Below, in pieces: positions 8,118 through 16,151 of a DNA stretch of 38,992 bases. This DNA is from Terriglobales bacterium. GTDB lineage: Bacteria; Acidobacteriota; Terriglobia; Terriglobales; Acidobacteriaceae. The notes under the pieces are model-generated. The model ran no database searches and was not told the DNA's origin. It saw only the letters and a list, made by a program, of their open reading frames with translations. Positions within the stretch are counted from its first letter, which is position 1, and each line of letters starts with the position of its first letter. A program made the translations under genes and the position numbers. The DNA lies in NCBI GenBank assembly GCA_035487355.1, contig DATHMF010000029.1, forward strand, positions 1-38,992. Reading direction: 5' to 3'.

Positions 8118-8345
8118 TTAGGACAGGCTGATTTTTTCTGTCAGGTCTAATCCTGCGCGGCGGAGCAGAGCTTCAACATTCTTTTCGTTTAACCGGGTGG
8201 CGTCAAACTCAACGCTCACGGTCTTATTTTTTTCATCGAAGCGCAGTGCGCGGATGCCATAGACTTCGCGCGCGCTCCCAAGTGCGCGCATCTCTGCTTC
8301 TCCCGGGGGCATTCCGTAGCGAAAGCTAACGTCAACAGCGGTCAT
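8118..8345 (-). CDS. Small HMA-like protein without metal-binding cysteines
   Basis: A 75-residue protein. Its order of predicted strands and helices (strand VDVSFRY, helix EAEMRALGSAR, strands GIRALRFDE and TVSVEFDA, helix NEKNVEALLRRAGL) fits the ferredoxin-like fold of heavy-metal-associated domains. The loop that normally carries CxxC reads YGMPPGE and the protein has no cysteine at all. The start is ATG 8345 with AAAGGA 5 nt upstream; a TTG at 8447 would add an unlikely 34-residue extension. It is divergent from csoR and shares its upstream region, so it is probably part of the copper response, perhaps as a partner or decoy for the ATPase. That role is inferred from position. Confidence 0.6.
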   Translation of the reverse strand: MTAVDVSFRYGMPPGEAEMRALGSAREVYGIRALRFDEKNKTVSVEFDATRLNEKNVEALLRRAGLDLTEKISLS

Positions 8346-8513
8346 GAAGTCCTTTCCTGGACACAAGAGTTTCTGCGCCGGAGACCCGGCACTTTTCATC
8401 TGAGGGCCTCGCCCTCGTTTTGGTTCGCGCGGAACAGCGCTCACCAAAAGCTCACCCGTAAATATAAATCAGCGGGCAGGTTTTGCGGAAATCGGATACT
8501 CTCCAGGAGAAGT

Positions 8514-8535
8514 TATATAGGGGTGGGGGGTATAT
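8514..8535. promoter_or_regulatory. Candidate CsoR operator
   Basis: The stretch TATATAGGGGTGGGGGGTAT has a G-tract flanked by TATA on both sides, the form of known CsoR-family operators (an AT-rich inverted flank around a G/C tract). It lies directly upstream of the TATAAT box of csoR, where a bound repressor would block RNA polymerase. Confidence 0.55.
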
Positions 8536-8538
8536 GTG

Positions 8539-8544
8539 TATAAT
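8539..8544 (+). promoter_or_regulatory. -10 box of csoR, probably leaderless
   Basis: A perfect TATAAT stands 6 nt before ATG 8551, which places the expected transcript start at or next to the initiation codon. No Shine-Dalgarno precedes that ATG. The mRNA would then be leaderless. No good -35 box is visible. Confidence 0.5.
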
Positions 8545-8550
8545 GATCTT

Positions 8551-8910
8551 ATGAAGCCGAAACTCAAAAAGAACTCTGCTCCTGCTGTATGCGGTTGCGA
8601 AGCTACAGGTTCGCATCGTAAGGCGGCAGCGGTTGATCCCGAGATCAAAACCGGTAACCTGCACCGCCTGAACCGCATTGAAGGACAAATCCGCGGCCTG
8701 CAAAAGATGGTCGAGGAAGACCGCTACTGTGCCGACATCCTGATGCAAATTTCATCGGTGCAGGAGGCGCTGCGCGGCGTAAGCAGGGAACTGATGCGGA
8801 ACCATTTGCGGCATTGCGTTACCCAGGCGGTGCAAAAGGGATCCAAGCAAGAGGCGGCGGGTATGTATGAAGAAATTGTTGAGTTCATGTTCAGGAATAA
8901 AAGCTCTTAG
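8551..8910 (+). CDS. csoR: CsoR-type copper-sensing repressor
   Basis: A 119-residue all-helical regulator of the CsoR/RcnR/FrmR (DUF156) family. NLHRLNRIEGQIRGLQKMVE is the family's DNA-binding and tetramer-forming helix. The three copper ligands have exactly the CsoR spacing: C60, H85 and C89, that is Cys-x24-His-x3-Cys. This separates it from the formaldehyde and nickel sensors. Cu(I) binding would release the G-tract operator at 8514-8535. The N-terminal 30 residues, with C14 and C16, are an extension of unclear role. The gene stops 61 bp before the copper ATPase and is probably cotranscribed with it. ATG 8551 is chosen because of the TATAAT at 8539-8544; a GTG at 8536 is in frame but overlaps the promoter. 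Confidence 0.85.
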   Translation: MKPKLKKNSAPAVCGCEATGSHRKAAAVDPEIKTGNLHRLNRIEGQIRGLQKMVEEDRYCADILMQISSVQEALRGVSRELMRNHLRHCVTQAVQKGSKQEAAGMYEEIVEFMFRNKSS

Positions 8911-8971
8911 CTTTTAGCCTTTGGCTTTTAGCTTTGCTGTGTTCAGAGTTGTGAGCGGAAGGTTGGTAATT

Positions 8972-11404
8972 GTGAATCCAATGGAAAACCAGACAACGGT
9001 TATAGATCCTGTTTGCGGAATGAAGGTGGTTCCGGAAAAGGCCAAAGGTAAGGTCGAATACAAGGGGCAAAGCTACTATTTCTGCTGCCCGGGATGTGCC
9101 CAGAAGTTCCAGACCGATCCAGAAAAGTATCTGAATGCTTCTAAATCCTCCGGCTTGATTCAACTGGGCGGGGCGAGGCTTCCTTCTCCTCCATCGCACT
9201 CGCATGCGGAAATGCAAGATTTGCACCCCGACATGCATGCCAGCGCACCCCCGGCGTCGGCATCCGTAATCAAAGGCAAGATTGAATATATCTGTCCGAT
9301 GGACCCCGAGGTGGTAAGCGACAAGCCGGGAGCGTGCCCTATCTGCGGAATGGCACTAGAGCCGCGTACGTTAACGCTTGACGCCGGCCCGGAGGAAAAT
9401 GACGAATTGCGCAACATGAGCCGCCGTTTCTGGATCAGCGTAGCTCTGGCGCTGCCGCTCGTGGCGGTTTCCATGGCGGAGATGATTGCAGGGAAAGACG
9501 CCGCTTGGCTTAATGCCATTGCGCCGTACTGGAACTGGGTGCAACTGGCCCTGGCAACGCCGGCTGTCCTCTGGTGCGGATGGCCCTTGCTGGAGCGAGG
9601 CTGGAGATCTTTTCTTACCAGAAACCTCAACATGTTCAGCTTGATTGCAGTAGGAACAGGCGCTGCTTATCTTTACAGCACAGTTGCCACGCTTGCGCCC
9701 GGTCTTTTCCCTGCTTCTTTTCGAGGGATGAGCGGCAAGCCGGATGTTTATTTCGAAGTAGCGGCTGCCATTACAGCGCTGGTTCTGCTGGGGCAAGTTA
9801 TGGAACTCAGAGCGCGAACCCAGACCAGCGCTGCCATCCGTGCCTTGCTCGATCTCTCTCCCAAGATTGCCCATCGCATAGCGGCAAATGGTTCAGAGTC
9901 AGACGTGCCTTTGGCCGAGGTGCATCCGGGTGACGTGTTGCGGGTCCGTCCGGGCGAGAAGGTGCCGGTAGACGGCACGCTGCTGGAGGGCTCGAGTGCG
10001 GTGGATGAATCCATGATTACGGGCGAATCCATTCCGGTAGAAAAAACAGCAGGCGCAAAGGTCATCGGAGCGACGCTAAACACGACTGGTTCGTTCACAA
10101 TGCGGGCGGAACGGGTGGGAAGCGAGACCCTGCTGGCCCAGATTGTGCGAATGGTTGGCGAGGCTCAGCGCAGCCGCGCGCCGATTCAGCGTATTGCCGA
10201 TGTGACGGCTGCATATTTTGTGCCGACGGTGTTCGCGGCTGCATTGATCACTTTTGCCGTGTGGGCATGGGTTGGCCCGGCTCCACGCATGGCCCACGCC
10301 TTGATTGCGGCCGTTGCGGTGCTGATTATTGCATGTCCGTGCGCGCTGGGGCTGGCTACACCCATGTCAATCATGGTGGGCACAGGACGCGGCGCTTCTG
10401 CCGGCGTTCTGATCAAAAACGCCGAGGCCCTCGAGGCCATGGAGAAAATTGACACGCTGGTTGTGGATAAGACCGGAACACTGACTCAGGGCAGGCCAGA
10501 GCTGGTAAATATTGTGCCTTTGAATGGTTTTGCGGAAGACGAGGTGCTGGCTCTCGTGGCCAGCGCGGAGCGCAACAGCGAGCATCCATTAGGACAGGCT
10601 GTCGTACGTGCCGCCGAGAAGCGTGGTCTTGTTTTTTATCCGGCCACTGGGTTTCAATCCTTCACCGGAGCAGGAATTCAAGCAACAATTCAGGAAAAAT
10701 CCTTAATTATTGGAAATGAAAGACTTTTTTCTCAATTGCATCTTGCCTTAAACGACGCTGGCAGGCAGGCTGAACAGATGCGCAGCGAGGGCCAGACGGT
10801 CGCGCTGGCCGCTATTGATGGAAGGCCGGCGGCATTGTTGGGAATTGCCGATCCTATGAAAGCAACGACTCCAGAGGCATTGCAGGCGCTACGGAAAGAG
10901 GGAATCCACGTAATTATGCTGACCGGGGATAACCGGATCACCGCAGAAGCCGTGGCCCGCAGGTTAGGATTAGAAGACTTTCGTGCCGAAGTTTCGCCAC
11001 AGCAGAAGCTTGAGATCGTTAAGAAACTGCAGGCGGAAGGGAAGAAGGTTGCCATGGCCGGCGATGGCATTAATGATGCTCCAGCGCTGGCGCAGGCCGA
11101 TGTGGGTATTGCCATGGGCACCGGAACGGACGTGGCCATGGAGAGCGGATCGATCACGTTAGTGAAGGGCGACTTACGCGGAATTTTGCGCGCTCGCCGG
11201 CTGAGCCAGGCCACGCTTCGCAATATCCGGCAAAATTTATTTTTTGCATTTGTTTATAACGCTCTGGGAATACCCATCGCTGCCGGTGTGCTGTATCCCT
11301 TCTTGGGAATCTTGCTCAATCCCATGATCGCTGCTGCAGCCATGAGCTTCAGCTCGGTGAGTGTGATTACCAACTCGCTGCGGCTGCGAAGGCTACAGCT
11401 GTGA
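8972..11404 (+). CDS. copA: Copper-translocating P-type ATPase (CopA-like)
   Basis: An 810-residue P1B-type ATPase that pumps Cu(I) out of the cytoplasm. In order it has a YHS domain (DPVCGMKV, then [10 protein letters not shown]), a His-rich linker, a second metal module ([10 protein letters not shown], then [11 protein letters not shown]) and the ATPase core. The core has the transport motif C455-P-C457 ([11 protein letters not shown]), the phosphorylated Asp of DKTGT at about 499, SEHPLG of the nucleotide domain, MLTGD, and [20 protein letters not shown]. It lacks the classic HMA GMTCxxC domain and uses YHS plus the CPMDP/CPICGM module instead. GTG 8972 follows GGAAGG by 9 nt; ATG 8981 is the alternative. 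The gene is downstream of csoR. Confidence 0.93.
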   Translation: MNPMENQTTVIDPVCGMKVVPEKAKGKVEYKGQSYYFCCPGCAQKFQTDPEKYLNASKSSGLIQLGGARLPSPPSHSHAEMQDLHPDMHASAPPASASVIKGKIEYICPMDPEVVSDKPGACPICGMALEPRTLTLDAGPEENDELRNMSRRFWISVALALPLVAVSMAEMIAGKDAAWLNAIAPYWNWVQLALATPAVLWCGWPLLERGWRSFLTRNLNMFSLIAVGTGAAYLYSTVATLAPGLFPASFRGMSGKPDVYFEVAAAITALVLLGQVMELRARTQTSAAIRALLDLSPKIAHRIAANGSESDVPLAEVHPGDVLRVRPGEKVPVDGTLLEGSSAVDESMITGESIPVEKTAGAKVIGATLNTTGSFTMRAERVGSETLLAQIVRMVGEAQRSRAPIQRIADVTAAYFVPTVFAAALITFAVWAWVGPAPRMAHALIAAVAVLIIACPCALGLATPMSIMVGTGRGASAGVLIKNAEALEAMEKIDTLVVDKTGTLTQGRPELVNIVPLNGFAEDEVLALVASAERNSEHPLGQAVVRAAEKRGLVFYPATGFQSFTGAGIQATIQEKSLIIGNERLFSQLHLALNDAGRQAEQMRSEGQTVALAAIDGRPAALLGIADPMKATTPEALQALRKEGIHVIMLTGDNRITAEAVARRLGLEDFRAEVSPQQKLEIVKKLQAEGKKVAMAGDGINDAPALAQADVGIAMGTGTDVAMESGSITLVKGDLRGILRARRLSQATLRNIRQNLFFAFVYNALGIPIAAGVLYPFLGILLNPMIAAAAMSFSSVSVITNSLRLRRLQL

Positions 11405-11479
11405 TTTACCGCTGAGACGCGGAGGTTCGTGGAGGTACCCTGAATCGTCAGGGCAGCTCATGGTTCAAAGGAGGGCAGC

Positions 11480-11890
11480 GTGCAGTTGTATCCATATCTG
11501 ACATTCGACGGAGAGTGCGAAGCGGCCTTTAAGTTCTACGAGGAGTGTCTACGCGGCAGGACCATCTTCATGGTGACGTATGAGAATACTCCCATGGACC
11601 TGCAAGCGCCGCCTGATTGGCGAAAGAAGATCAGCCACGCCACGTTCGCTCTTGCCGAGTTCATGTTTTACGGCGCAGACGCGTTGCCTGGACACTATCA
11701 GAAACCGCAGGGCTTCGCGCTACAGCTCAATCTTAGTAATGCAGTGGAAGCCGAGCGCATCTTCAATGCCCTGGCAAAAAACGGAATGGTTCAAATGCCG
11801 CTGCAGGAAACATTTTGGGCGCTTCGTTTCGGCGTACTCGTTGACCAATTTGGAATCCAATGGCACATCAACTGCGAGAAGCCGGCCTGA
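11480..11890 (+). CDS. PhnB-like VOC-superfamily protein
   Basis: A 136-residue protein of the PhnB/3-demethylubiquinone-like branch of the VOC (glyoxalase-fold) superfamily. The opening LYPYLTFDGECEAAFKFYEE and the closing FWALRFGVLVDQFGIQWHIN are the paired beta-alpha-beta-beta-beta modules of that group. The family includes proteins of unknown activity, and no catalytic role can be assigned. GTG 11480 is well placed behind AGGAGG at about 11470. The gene follows the copper ATPase by 75 bp on the same strand but has no evident link to it. Confidence 0.85.
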   Translation: MQLYPYLTFDGECEAAFKFYEECLRGRTIFMVTYENTPMDLQAPPDWRKKISHATFALAEFMFYGADALPGHYQKPQGFALQLNLSNAVEAERIFNALAKNGMVQMPLQETFWALRFGVLVDQFGIQWHINCEKPA

Positions 11891-11934
11891 CCGCTCTGTG
11901 CATCCAGTAAAAGCGCAGTGTTTTCCGCAACCGG

Positions 11935-12477
11935 CTAGAGTTGCTTCAGGTATTCCATGATTTCAGGCTTGGTCCATTCGACGGGGCCAATGAATTTGCG
12001 GCGGATCACGCCTTGGGTATCAATAATGAAGGTCTCAGGATATCCATCGGTTTTGTACAGTTTTGTAGTTCCGTAGAGGGTGCTGGCGTTCGGTTCTTCC
12101 GGATTGCTGTTGGTAACTGGATCGCGGACCGTAAGCAGATTGACGTTGTACTGGCGCAGGAATCGGTGGTAGGTGTCCGGGTCCTGATCTACACTGACCG
12201 CGAGCACGTTGACCCGGTCTTTCAATTGCGACTGCATCGCGACCAGCGATGGCACCTCCTCAACGCACGGCGGACACCAGGTAGCCCAAAAGTTCAATAC
12301 GATCACCTTACCGTGTAAATCATGCAAAGAAACGGTTCGGTCAGAATCCTTCACGGTAAAATCGGGCGCGCGCTTGCCCACCAGATTAGGTTCCGAGCCA
12401 CGATCACAGCCACAGGCCAGCAGAAACGCAAGCAGCAGGCCCATCCAGCATGTCCTCTTCTTCAGCGTAACGTGCAT
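11935..12477 (-). CDS. TlpA/ResA-like thioredoxin-fold lipoprotein
   Basis: A 180-residue exported thiol oxidoreductase of the TlpA/ResA/redoxin family. A lipoprotein signal (charged start KKR, hydrophobic stretch, lipobox LLAC with C22) precedes a thioredoxin fold carrying the active site W67-C68-P-P-C71 in VLNFWATWCPPC. The DGYPETFIIDTQG segment is the cis-Pro region. Such proteins reduce disulfides, often for cytochrome c maturation, on the outer face of the inner membrane. ATG 12477 is preferred because the longer frame from 12540 adds a charged, non-signal-like extension. No Shine-Dalgarno is evident, but TTATTATAC lies just upstream. It diverges from the pterin operon. Confidence 0.88.
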   Translation of the reverse strand: MHVTLKKRTCWMGLLLAFLLACGCDRGSEPNLVGKRAPDFTVKDSDRTVSLHDLHGKVIVLNFWATWCPPCVEEVPSLVAMQSQLKDRVNVLAVSVDQDPDTYHRFLRQYNVNLLTVRDPVTNSNPEEPNASTLYGTTKLYKTDGYPETFIIDTQGVIRRKFIGPVEWTKPEIMEYLKQL

Positions 12478-12565
12478 AGTTCGTATAATAAAAGGTTCCA
12501 CCATGATTGTACGTTGTGTTGTTGGTTTGGCAGTACGCAAGGTGACCGCGAAAATTTTATAGTCT

Positions 12566-12604
12566 TTCCGGCCCCTCGGACAATCTATTCCATGAGGGCC
12601 GGAA
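12566..12604 (+). promoter_or_regulatory. Leader hairpin before the pterin operon
   Basis: TTCCGGCCCCTC (12566-12577) pairs with GAGGGCCGGAA (12594-12604) over 11 bp with one bulged C, enclosing a 16-nt loop. It sits 11 nt before the ribosome-binding site GGAG (12616-12619). It may be an RNA element in the 5' leader or a terminator between the divergent genes. I cannot match it to a known preQ1 or THF riboswitch. Confidence 0.45.
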
Positions 12605-12625
12605 CCAATGTTCCCGGAGCGATGA

Positions 12626-13036
12626 ATGGTTTATTTGACGCGACGAACTGAATTCTCTGCCTCGCATTATTATCACAATCCGGAATTTTCTGCCGAAGAA
12701 AACCGCCGTATCTTCGGCAAGTGTAATAACCCTCATGGACACGGGCATAACTATACGCTGGAAGTTACCGTGAAGGGCGAGATTGATTCCAAGTCAGGTT
12801 TTGTTGTGGACCTGAAGCAGTTGAAAGACATAATGAACCGCGAGGTGATTGATGCGCTCGACCACCGGCATTTGAACAAAGAGGTCCCGGAGTTCGAGCA
12901 TCAGGTCCCGACTTCGGAGAACCTGGCGGTAGCCATCTGGAAGCGATTGCAGCCCAAGTTGAGTGTTGCGCGGCTGCACCGGGTAAGGCTGTATGAAACC
13001 TCCGATTTGTTCGTAGATTTTTACGGAGAAGCATGA
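12626..13036 (+). CDS. 6-pyruvoyl-tetrahydropterin synthase / QueD family, paralog 1
   Basis: A 136-residue member of the PTPS/QueD family, which converts 7,8-dihydroneopterin triphosphate to 6-pyruvoyl-tetrahydropterin (or 6-carboxy-tetrahydropterin for queuosine). The zinc ligands are H14, H39 and H41, the catalytic cysteine is C33 in [13 protein letters not shown], the catalytic pair is D79-H80 in LDHRHLN, and the pterin-anchoring glutamate is E124. The C-N-N-P-x-G-H-G-H-N-Y motif and the VVDLKQLKDIM segment resemble animal PTPS more than E. coli QueD. GGAG lies 6 nt before the ATG. It overlaps paralog 2 by four bases and leads the operon, which continues with folE and an SDR. Confidence 0.9.
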   Translation: MVYLTRRTEFSASHYYHNPEFSAEENRRIFGKCNNPHGHGHNYTLEVTVKGEIDSKSGFVVDLKQLKDIMNREVIDALDHRHLNKEVPEFEHQVPTSENLAVAIWKRLQPKLSVARLHRVRLYETSDLFVDFYGEA

Positions 13037-13455
13037 AAGCGCATCTGACACGGCGATACAGGTTTTCAGCCTCGCACCGGCTGCATAATGACGCTATGAC
13101 AGCGGAAGAAAACTGGGCGACGTATGGCAAATGCAACAATCCGCACGGCCACGGACACAATTATGTTCTGGAGGTCACGGTCAGCGGACAGGTGGACCCG
13201 AGCACAGGCATGGTGTGCAATCTTGCTGACCTCGATGGCTTTGTAGAGCAGGAGATTGTAGAGCGCTACGGCTACATGAACCTCAACACACTGGATGAAT
13301 TCCAGAAGCTGGTTCCTACAACCGAGAATCTGTGCCTGGAAATTTTTGGACGGCTACAGAAAGGATTTCGTCCCGCAAAGGTTGAGAAAATAAGGATTGA
13401 AGAGACCATGATGAACTCATTCGAATATGCCGGCGGCGGAGAATTGGCGCATTAA
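13033..13455 (+). CDS. PTPS-family protein, paralog 2, catalytic Asp-His pair missing
   Basis: A 140-residue second PTPS-family protein whose ATG overlaps the stop of paralog 1. It keeps the zinc ligands (H15, H40, H42), the catalytic-type cysteine C34 in [13 protein letters not shown] and an animal-like [14 protein letters not shown] segment. The two align without gaps through position 85, yet the Asp-His pair of paralog 1 is Gly80-Tyr81 here (YGYMNLN). It may therefore be inactive or a regulatory partner, or it may catalyse a different side-chain reaction on the same pterin. It is followed after 2 bp by folE, which argues for a shared pathway. Confidence 0.85.
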   Translation: MKAHLTRRYRFSASHRLHNDAMTAEENWATYGKCNNPHGHGHNYVLEVTVSGQVDPSTGMVCNLADLDGFVEQEIVERYGYMNLNTLDEFQKLVPTTENLCLEIFGRLQKGFRPAKVEKIRIEETMMNSFEYAGGGELAH

Positions 13456-13457
13456 TT

Positions 13458-14090
13458 ATGGGGAAGTCTAGTGATGGGAAGGGAAGTATGAAGTCAAAAA
13501 TAGAGCCGGTTTCGTTGACCGGAGCCAGCACCGAAGAGCTGTTGCGTGAGCTATTAATACGACTGGGCGAAGACCCAGAGCGTGAAGGACTGCTGCGCAC
13601 GCCAGAGCGTATGGGACGAGCTTTGCAATATCTGACCAAAGGCTATCAGGAAGATCCGGAAGAGTTGCTCAAGGGGGCGATGTTCACCGTGGATTACGAT
13701 GAGATGGTCATCGTCAAAGACGTGGAGATGTTCAGCCTGTGCGAGCACCACATACTGCCTTTCTTCGGAAAAGTGCATGTTGCCTACATTCCCAAGGGAA
13801 AAGTGATCGGGTTAAGCAAGATCCCGCGGCTGATTGATGCTTTCGCCCGTCGCCTGCAAGTGCAGGAGAGGCTGACCACGCAGATTGCCGAATGTATTCA
13901 GAACGCTATCAAGCCCGAAGGCGTAGGTGTTGTCATCGAGGCGCGCCATCTTTGCATGATGATGCGCGGAGTGGAAAAACAACACTCGTCAGCGGTGACT
14001 TCTTCCATGCTGGGCTCCTTCCGCGAGCAGCAGCAGACGCGTGATGAATTTCTCGCTCTGATCCGGCAGAAGAGCAGCAACGGGTTCTGA
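13458..14090 (+). CDS. folE: GTP cyclohydrolase I
   Basis: A 210-residue FolE, which converts GTP to 7,8-dihydroneopterin triphosphate, the entry step to folate and biopterin. Zinc ligands are the Cys and His of [11 protein letters not shown] and the Cys of [12 protein letters not shown]. Other family motifs are [36 protein letters not shown] and [14 protein letters not shown]. Length is normal. ATG 13458 is 2 bp after the paralog 2 stop; an internal ATG 13488 (MKSKIEP) with GGGAAG upstream is also possible. Its place between two PTPS genes and an SDR suggests a supply role for a reduced pterin cofactor, perhaps alongside a separate folate copy elsewhere. Confidence 0.95.
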   Translation: MGKSSDGKGSMKSKIEPVSLTGASTEELLRELLIRLGEDPEREGLLRTPERMGRALQYLTKGYQEDPEELLKGAMFTVDYDEMVIVKDVEMFSLCEHHILPFFGKVHVAYIPKGKVIGLSKIPRLIDAFARRLQVQERLTTQIAECIQNAIKPEGVGVVIEARHLCMMMRGVEKQHSSAVTSSMLGSFREQQQTRDEFLALIRQKSSNGF

Positions 14091-14096
14091 CCTCAC

Positions 14097-14843
14097 ATGC
14101 CAGCTAAGAAAGCCCCTACGAAAAACTCACAGTCACTTCAGGGCAAGGTTGCTGTGATCACCGGCGCCAGCCGTGGCATCGGACTTGCAATCGCAGGGGT
14201 ACTGGCCGAAGCCGGATGCAAGCTTTGTATCACGGCCCGCAACTACGGGCCCTTGCAGAAAGCTGCGCAAGAGCTTAAAGCACACAAGACGGAAGTCCTG
14301 GCAAAGACCTGCGATGTTGGCGATCCTGCATCTGTGGCTGATTTTTTTCACGCAGTCAAAAAGCAGTTTAAGAAAATTGACATCCTTATTAACAATGCCG
14401 GTCTGGCGCACCCGCTTGCTGATATAGAAAAACTGGAGTGGGAAGTATGGCAACAGGTCATCCAGGTCAACCTCTCCGGATTGTTTCTGGTCACCCATTC
14501 GGCGCTTCCGCTGCTGAATTCGAAGGGCACGATTGTGAATAATCTCTCGGTTGCCGCCAGGCAGGTTTTTAAAGGTTTTTCCGCCTATAATGCCTCCAAA
14601 TTCGGCGCCCTGGGTTTCACCGAAACCCTGCGTGAAGAGGTGCGCGGACGCGGCATTCGAGTGCTGGCACTCATCCCCGGTGCTGTGGATACGGAGATCT
14701 GGCAGCAGTTCTGGCCCGAGGCGCCACGCGAGCGCATGGTTTCTCCCAAGGTTGTTGCCCAGGCGGTGCTGCATGCCATCACTGTGCCGGAGGGAACTTC
14801 GGTTTCTGAATTGGTGATTGGGCCAGTGGAAGGAACACTTTAG
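14097..14843 (+). CDS. Short-chain dehydrogenase/reductase, candidate pterin reductase
   Basis: A 248-residue classical SDR. TGASRGIG (22-29) is the dinucleotide-binding loop, NNAG is at 99-102, and the catalytic residues are S151, Y164 and K168 (YNASK). The ILINNAG and IPGAVDTEIW segments are also typical. Sequence alone gives only an NAD(P)-dependent oxidoreductase. Its place 6 bp after folE, in the same operon as two PTPS genes, suggests it fills the sepiapterin reductase step, reducing the 6-pyruvoyl side chain; sepiapterin reductases are SDRs of similar length. It begins with a short Lys-rich tail (KKAPTK). No clear Shine-Dalgarno is seen, so translation may be coupled to folE. Confidence 0.88.
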   Translation: MPAKKAPTKNSQSLQGKVAVITGASRGIGLAIAGVLAEAGCKLCITARNYGPLQKAAQELKAHKTEVLAKTCDVGDPASVADFFHAVKKQFKKIDILINNAGLAHPLADIEKLEWEVWQQVIQVNLSGLFLVTHSALPLLNSKGTIVNNLSVAARQVFKGFSAYNASKFGALGFTETLREEVRGRGIRVLALIPGAVDTEIWQQFWPEAPRERMVSPKVVAQAVLHAITVPEGTSVSELVIGPVEGTL

Positions 14844-14857
14844 GAGGCTGAGGACGC

Positions 14858-15364
14858 ATGATCCGTCGCTGTGATGACCGCGATTTTGAGCTGATTTGGG
14901 CCATCATCAACGATGGCGCGCAGGCTTATAAAGGGATTATCCCTGCAGATCGCTGGACAGAACCGTATATGTCCCGGGAGAAATTGCAGCATGAAATCGA
15001 TGAAGGTGTTGTGTTCTGGGGCTACGAGGAGACCGGGACGCTAGCAGGCGTAATGGGCCTGCAACAGGTCCAGGACGTGACTCTCATTCGTCACGCCTAT
15101 GTTCGGACCAGCAGCCAGAAGCGAGGGATTGGAGCACACTTGCTGTCTCATTTGCGGGAGCTGGCGAACGGTCCGGTATTGATCGGCACGTGGGCTGATG
15201 CGGTCTGGGCGATCGGCTTTTACGAAAGATACGGCTTTCAAATCGTTGGTCCCCAGGAGAAGGACCGGCTGCTCAAAAAGTATTGGACTATACCCGAACG
15301 CCAGATTGAAACGTCCGTAGTTCTGGCAGACGCGAAGTGGCGGGAGCTCAGCGGTGAGGCGTAA
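14858..15364 (+). CDS. GNAT-family N-acetyltransferase
   Basis: A 168-residue GNAT acetyltransferase. The acetyl-CoA-binding motif A is HAYVRTSSQKRGIGAHLLSH, with the RGIG pyrophosphate loop, and motif B is AIGFYERYGFQIVG. The N-terminal IRRCDDRDFELIWAIINDGA is a common GNAT opening. The acceptor substrate is unknown. ATG 14858 follows GAGG by 5 nt, only 14 bp after the SDR stop, so the gene is probably the last of the pterin operon. Whether it acts on a pterin or is only a passenger cannot be judged. Confidence 0.85.
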   Translation: MIRRCDDRDFELIWAIINDGAQAYKGIIPADRWTEPYMSREKLQHEIDEGVVFWGYEETGTLAGVMGLQQVQDVTLIRHAYVRTSSQKRGIGAHLLSHLRELANGPVLIGTWADAVWAIGFYERYGFQIVGPQEKDRLLKKYWTIPERQIETSVVLADAKWRELSGEA

Positions 15365-15399
15365 CGCTTCCTTGACTCGTTCTAAAACAGCCTACGTCA

Positions 15400-16098
15400 C
15401 TATTCGTAGGAAAACCGCTGCGGTCTGGCAGGGAAGAGTTTGATCAGGAGCAGGCCGGCGAGAAATCCTCCAACGTGGGCCCACACGGCCACCCCGCCCG
15501 TGTTTTGGTTGGAAGATGTAATCGTGCTGGCGGCTCCCGTGAGGAACTGCACCACGAACCAATAGCCCAGGATGATCCAGGCAGGCAGCCAGGTTAAAAA
15601 CACGAAGAAAAACGGCACCAGAGTCAAGACACGCGCCGAAGGATACAGCAGGAAATACGCTCCCATAACACCGGCAATCGCGCCACTGGCGCCCACCGTG
15701 GGATTGGTGGAGTGCAAGTTAAAAACCGTGTGCACCAGATCGGCCAGGACTCCACAAGACAGATAGAATCCAAGATAGGGCAGATGTCCAAGGTGGTCTT
15801 CAACGTTATCGCCGAAGATCCACAGAAACCACATATTGAAGATGATGTGCCACCAGCCACCGTGCAAAAACATCGAGGTCAGAACGGGCAAGACGGCTTC
15901 GAGAAAGCCAACGTGGTGGTTTCCGCCGATCCAGGCGGTTATGTTCGCGGGCACAGCGCCAAATTGCGTAAGGAAGAGACCTTGCTGCTCGGGCGAAAGT
16001 GTCTGCTGAAAGAGAAAAATCAAAACATTGAGAGCGATCAGAAAGTAATTCACATACGGCGTGGTGTAGCGGGGAGCGTCATCGCGGATAGGGATCAT
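15400..16098 (-). CDS. Rhomboid-family intramembrane serine protease
   Basis: A 232-residue membrane protease with six or seven hydrophobic helices. The family residues are present: the H-x3-N type motif GGWWHIIFNMWFLWIFGDNV, the catalytic serine S138 in GASGAIAGVMGAY, and the catalytic histidine H208 in AHVGGFLAG. These form the Ser-His dyad that cuts transmembrane substrates. The long loop LHSTNPTVGASG before the serine helix is normal. The N-terminal IRDDAPRYTTPYVNYFLI is characteristic of a common bacterial subgroup. It diverges from truB across a 53-bp AT-rich gap containing promoter-like TATATAG. Confidence 0.93.
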   Translation of the reverse strand: MIPIRDDAPRYTTPYVNYFLIALNVLIFLFQQTLSPEQQGLFLTQFGAVPANITAWIGGNHHVGFLEAVLPVLTSMFLHGGWWHIIFNMWFLWIFGDNVEDHLGHLPYLGFYLSCGVLADLVHTVFNLHSTNPTVGASGAIAGVMGAYFLLYPSARVLTLVPFFFVFLTWLPAWIILGYWFVVQFLTGAASTITSSNQNTGGVAVWAHVGGFLAGLLLIKLFPARPQRFSYE

Positions 16099-16151
16099 TG
16101 GATCGGGAAATAACTATATAGAATACATAATGTAAGGTTGAGATTCAGAAT

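Noticed and set aside
12626..13455. Queuosine (queD) operon
   Set aside because: QueD is the usual bacterial role of this family, but there is no queC, queE or queF nearby, and folE plus an SDR follow directly; kept only as an alternative.
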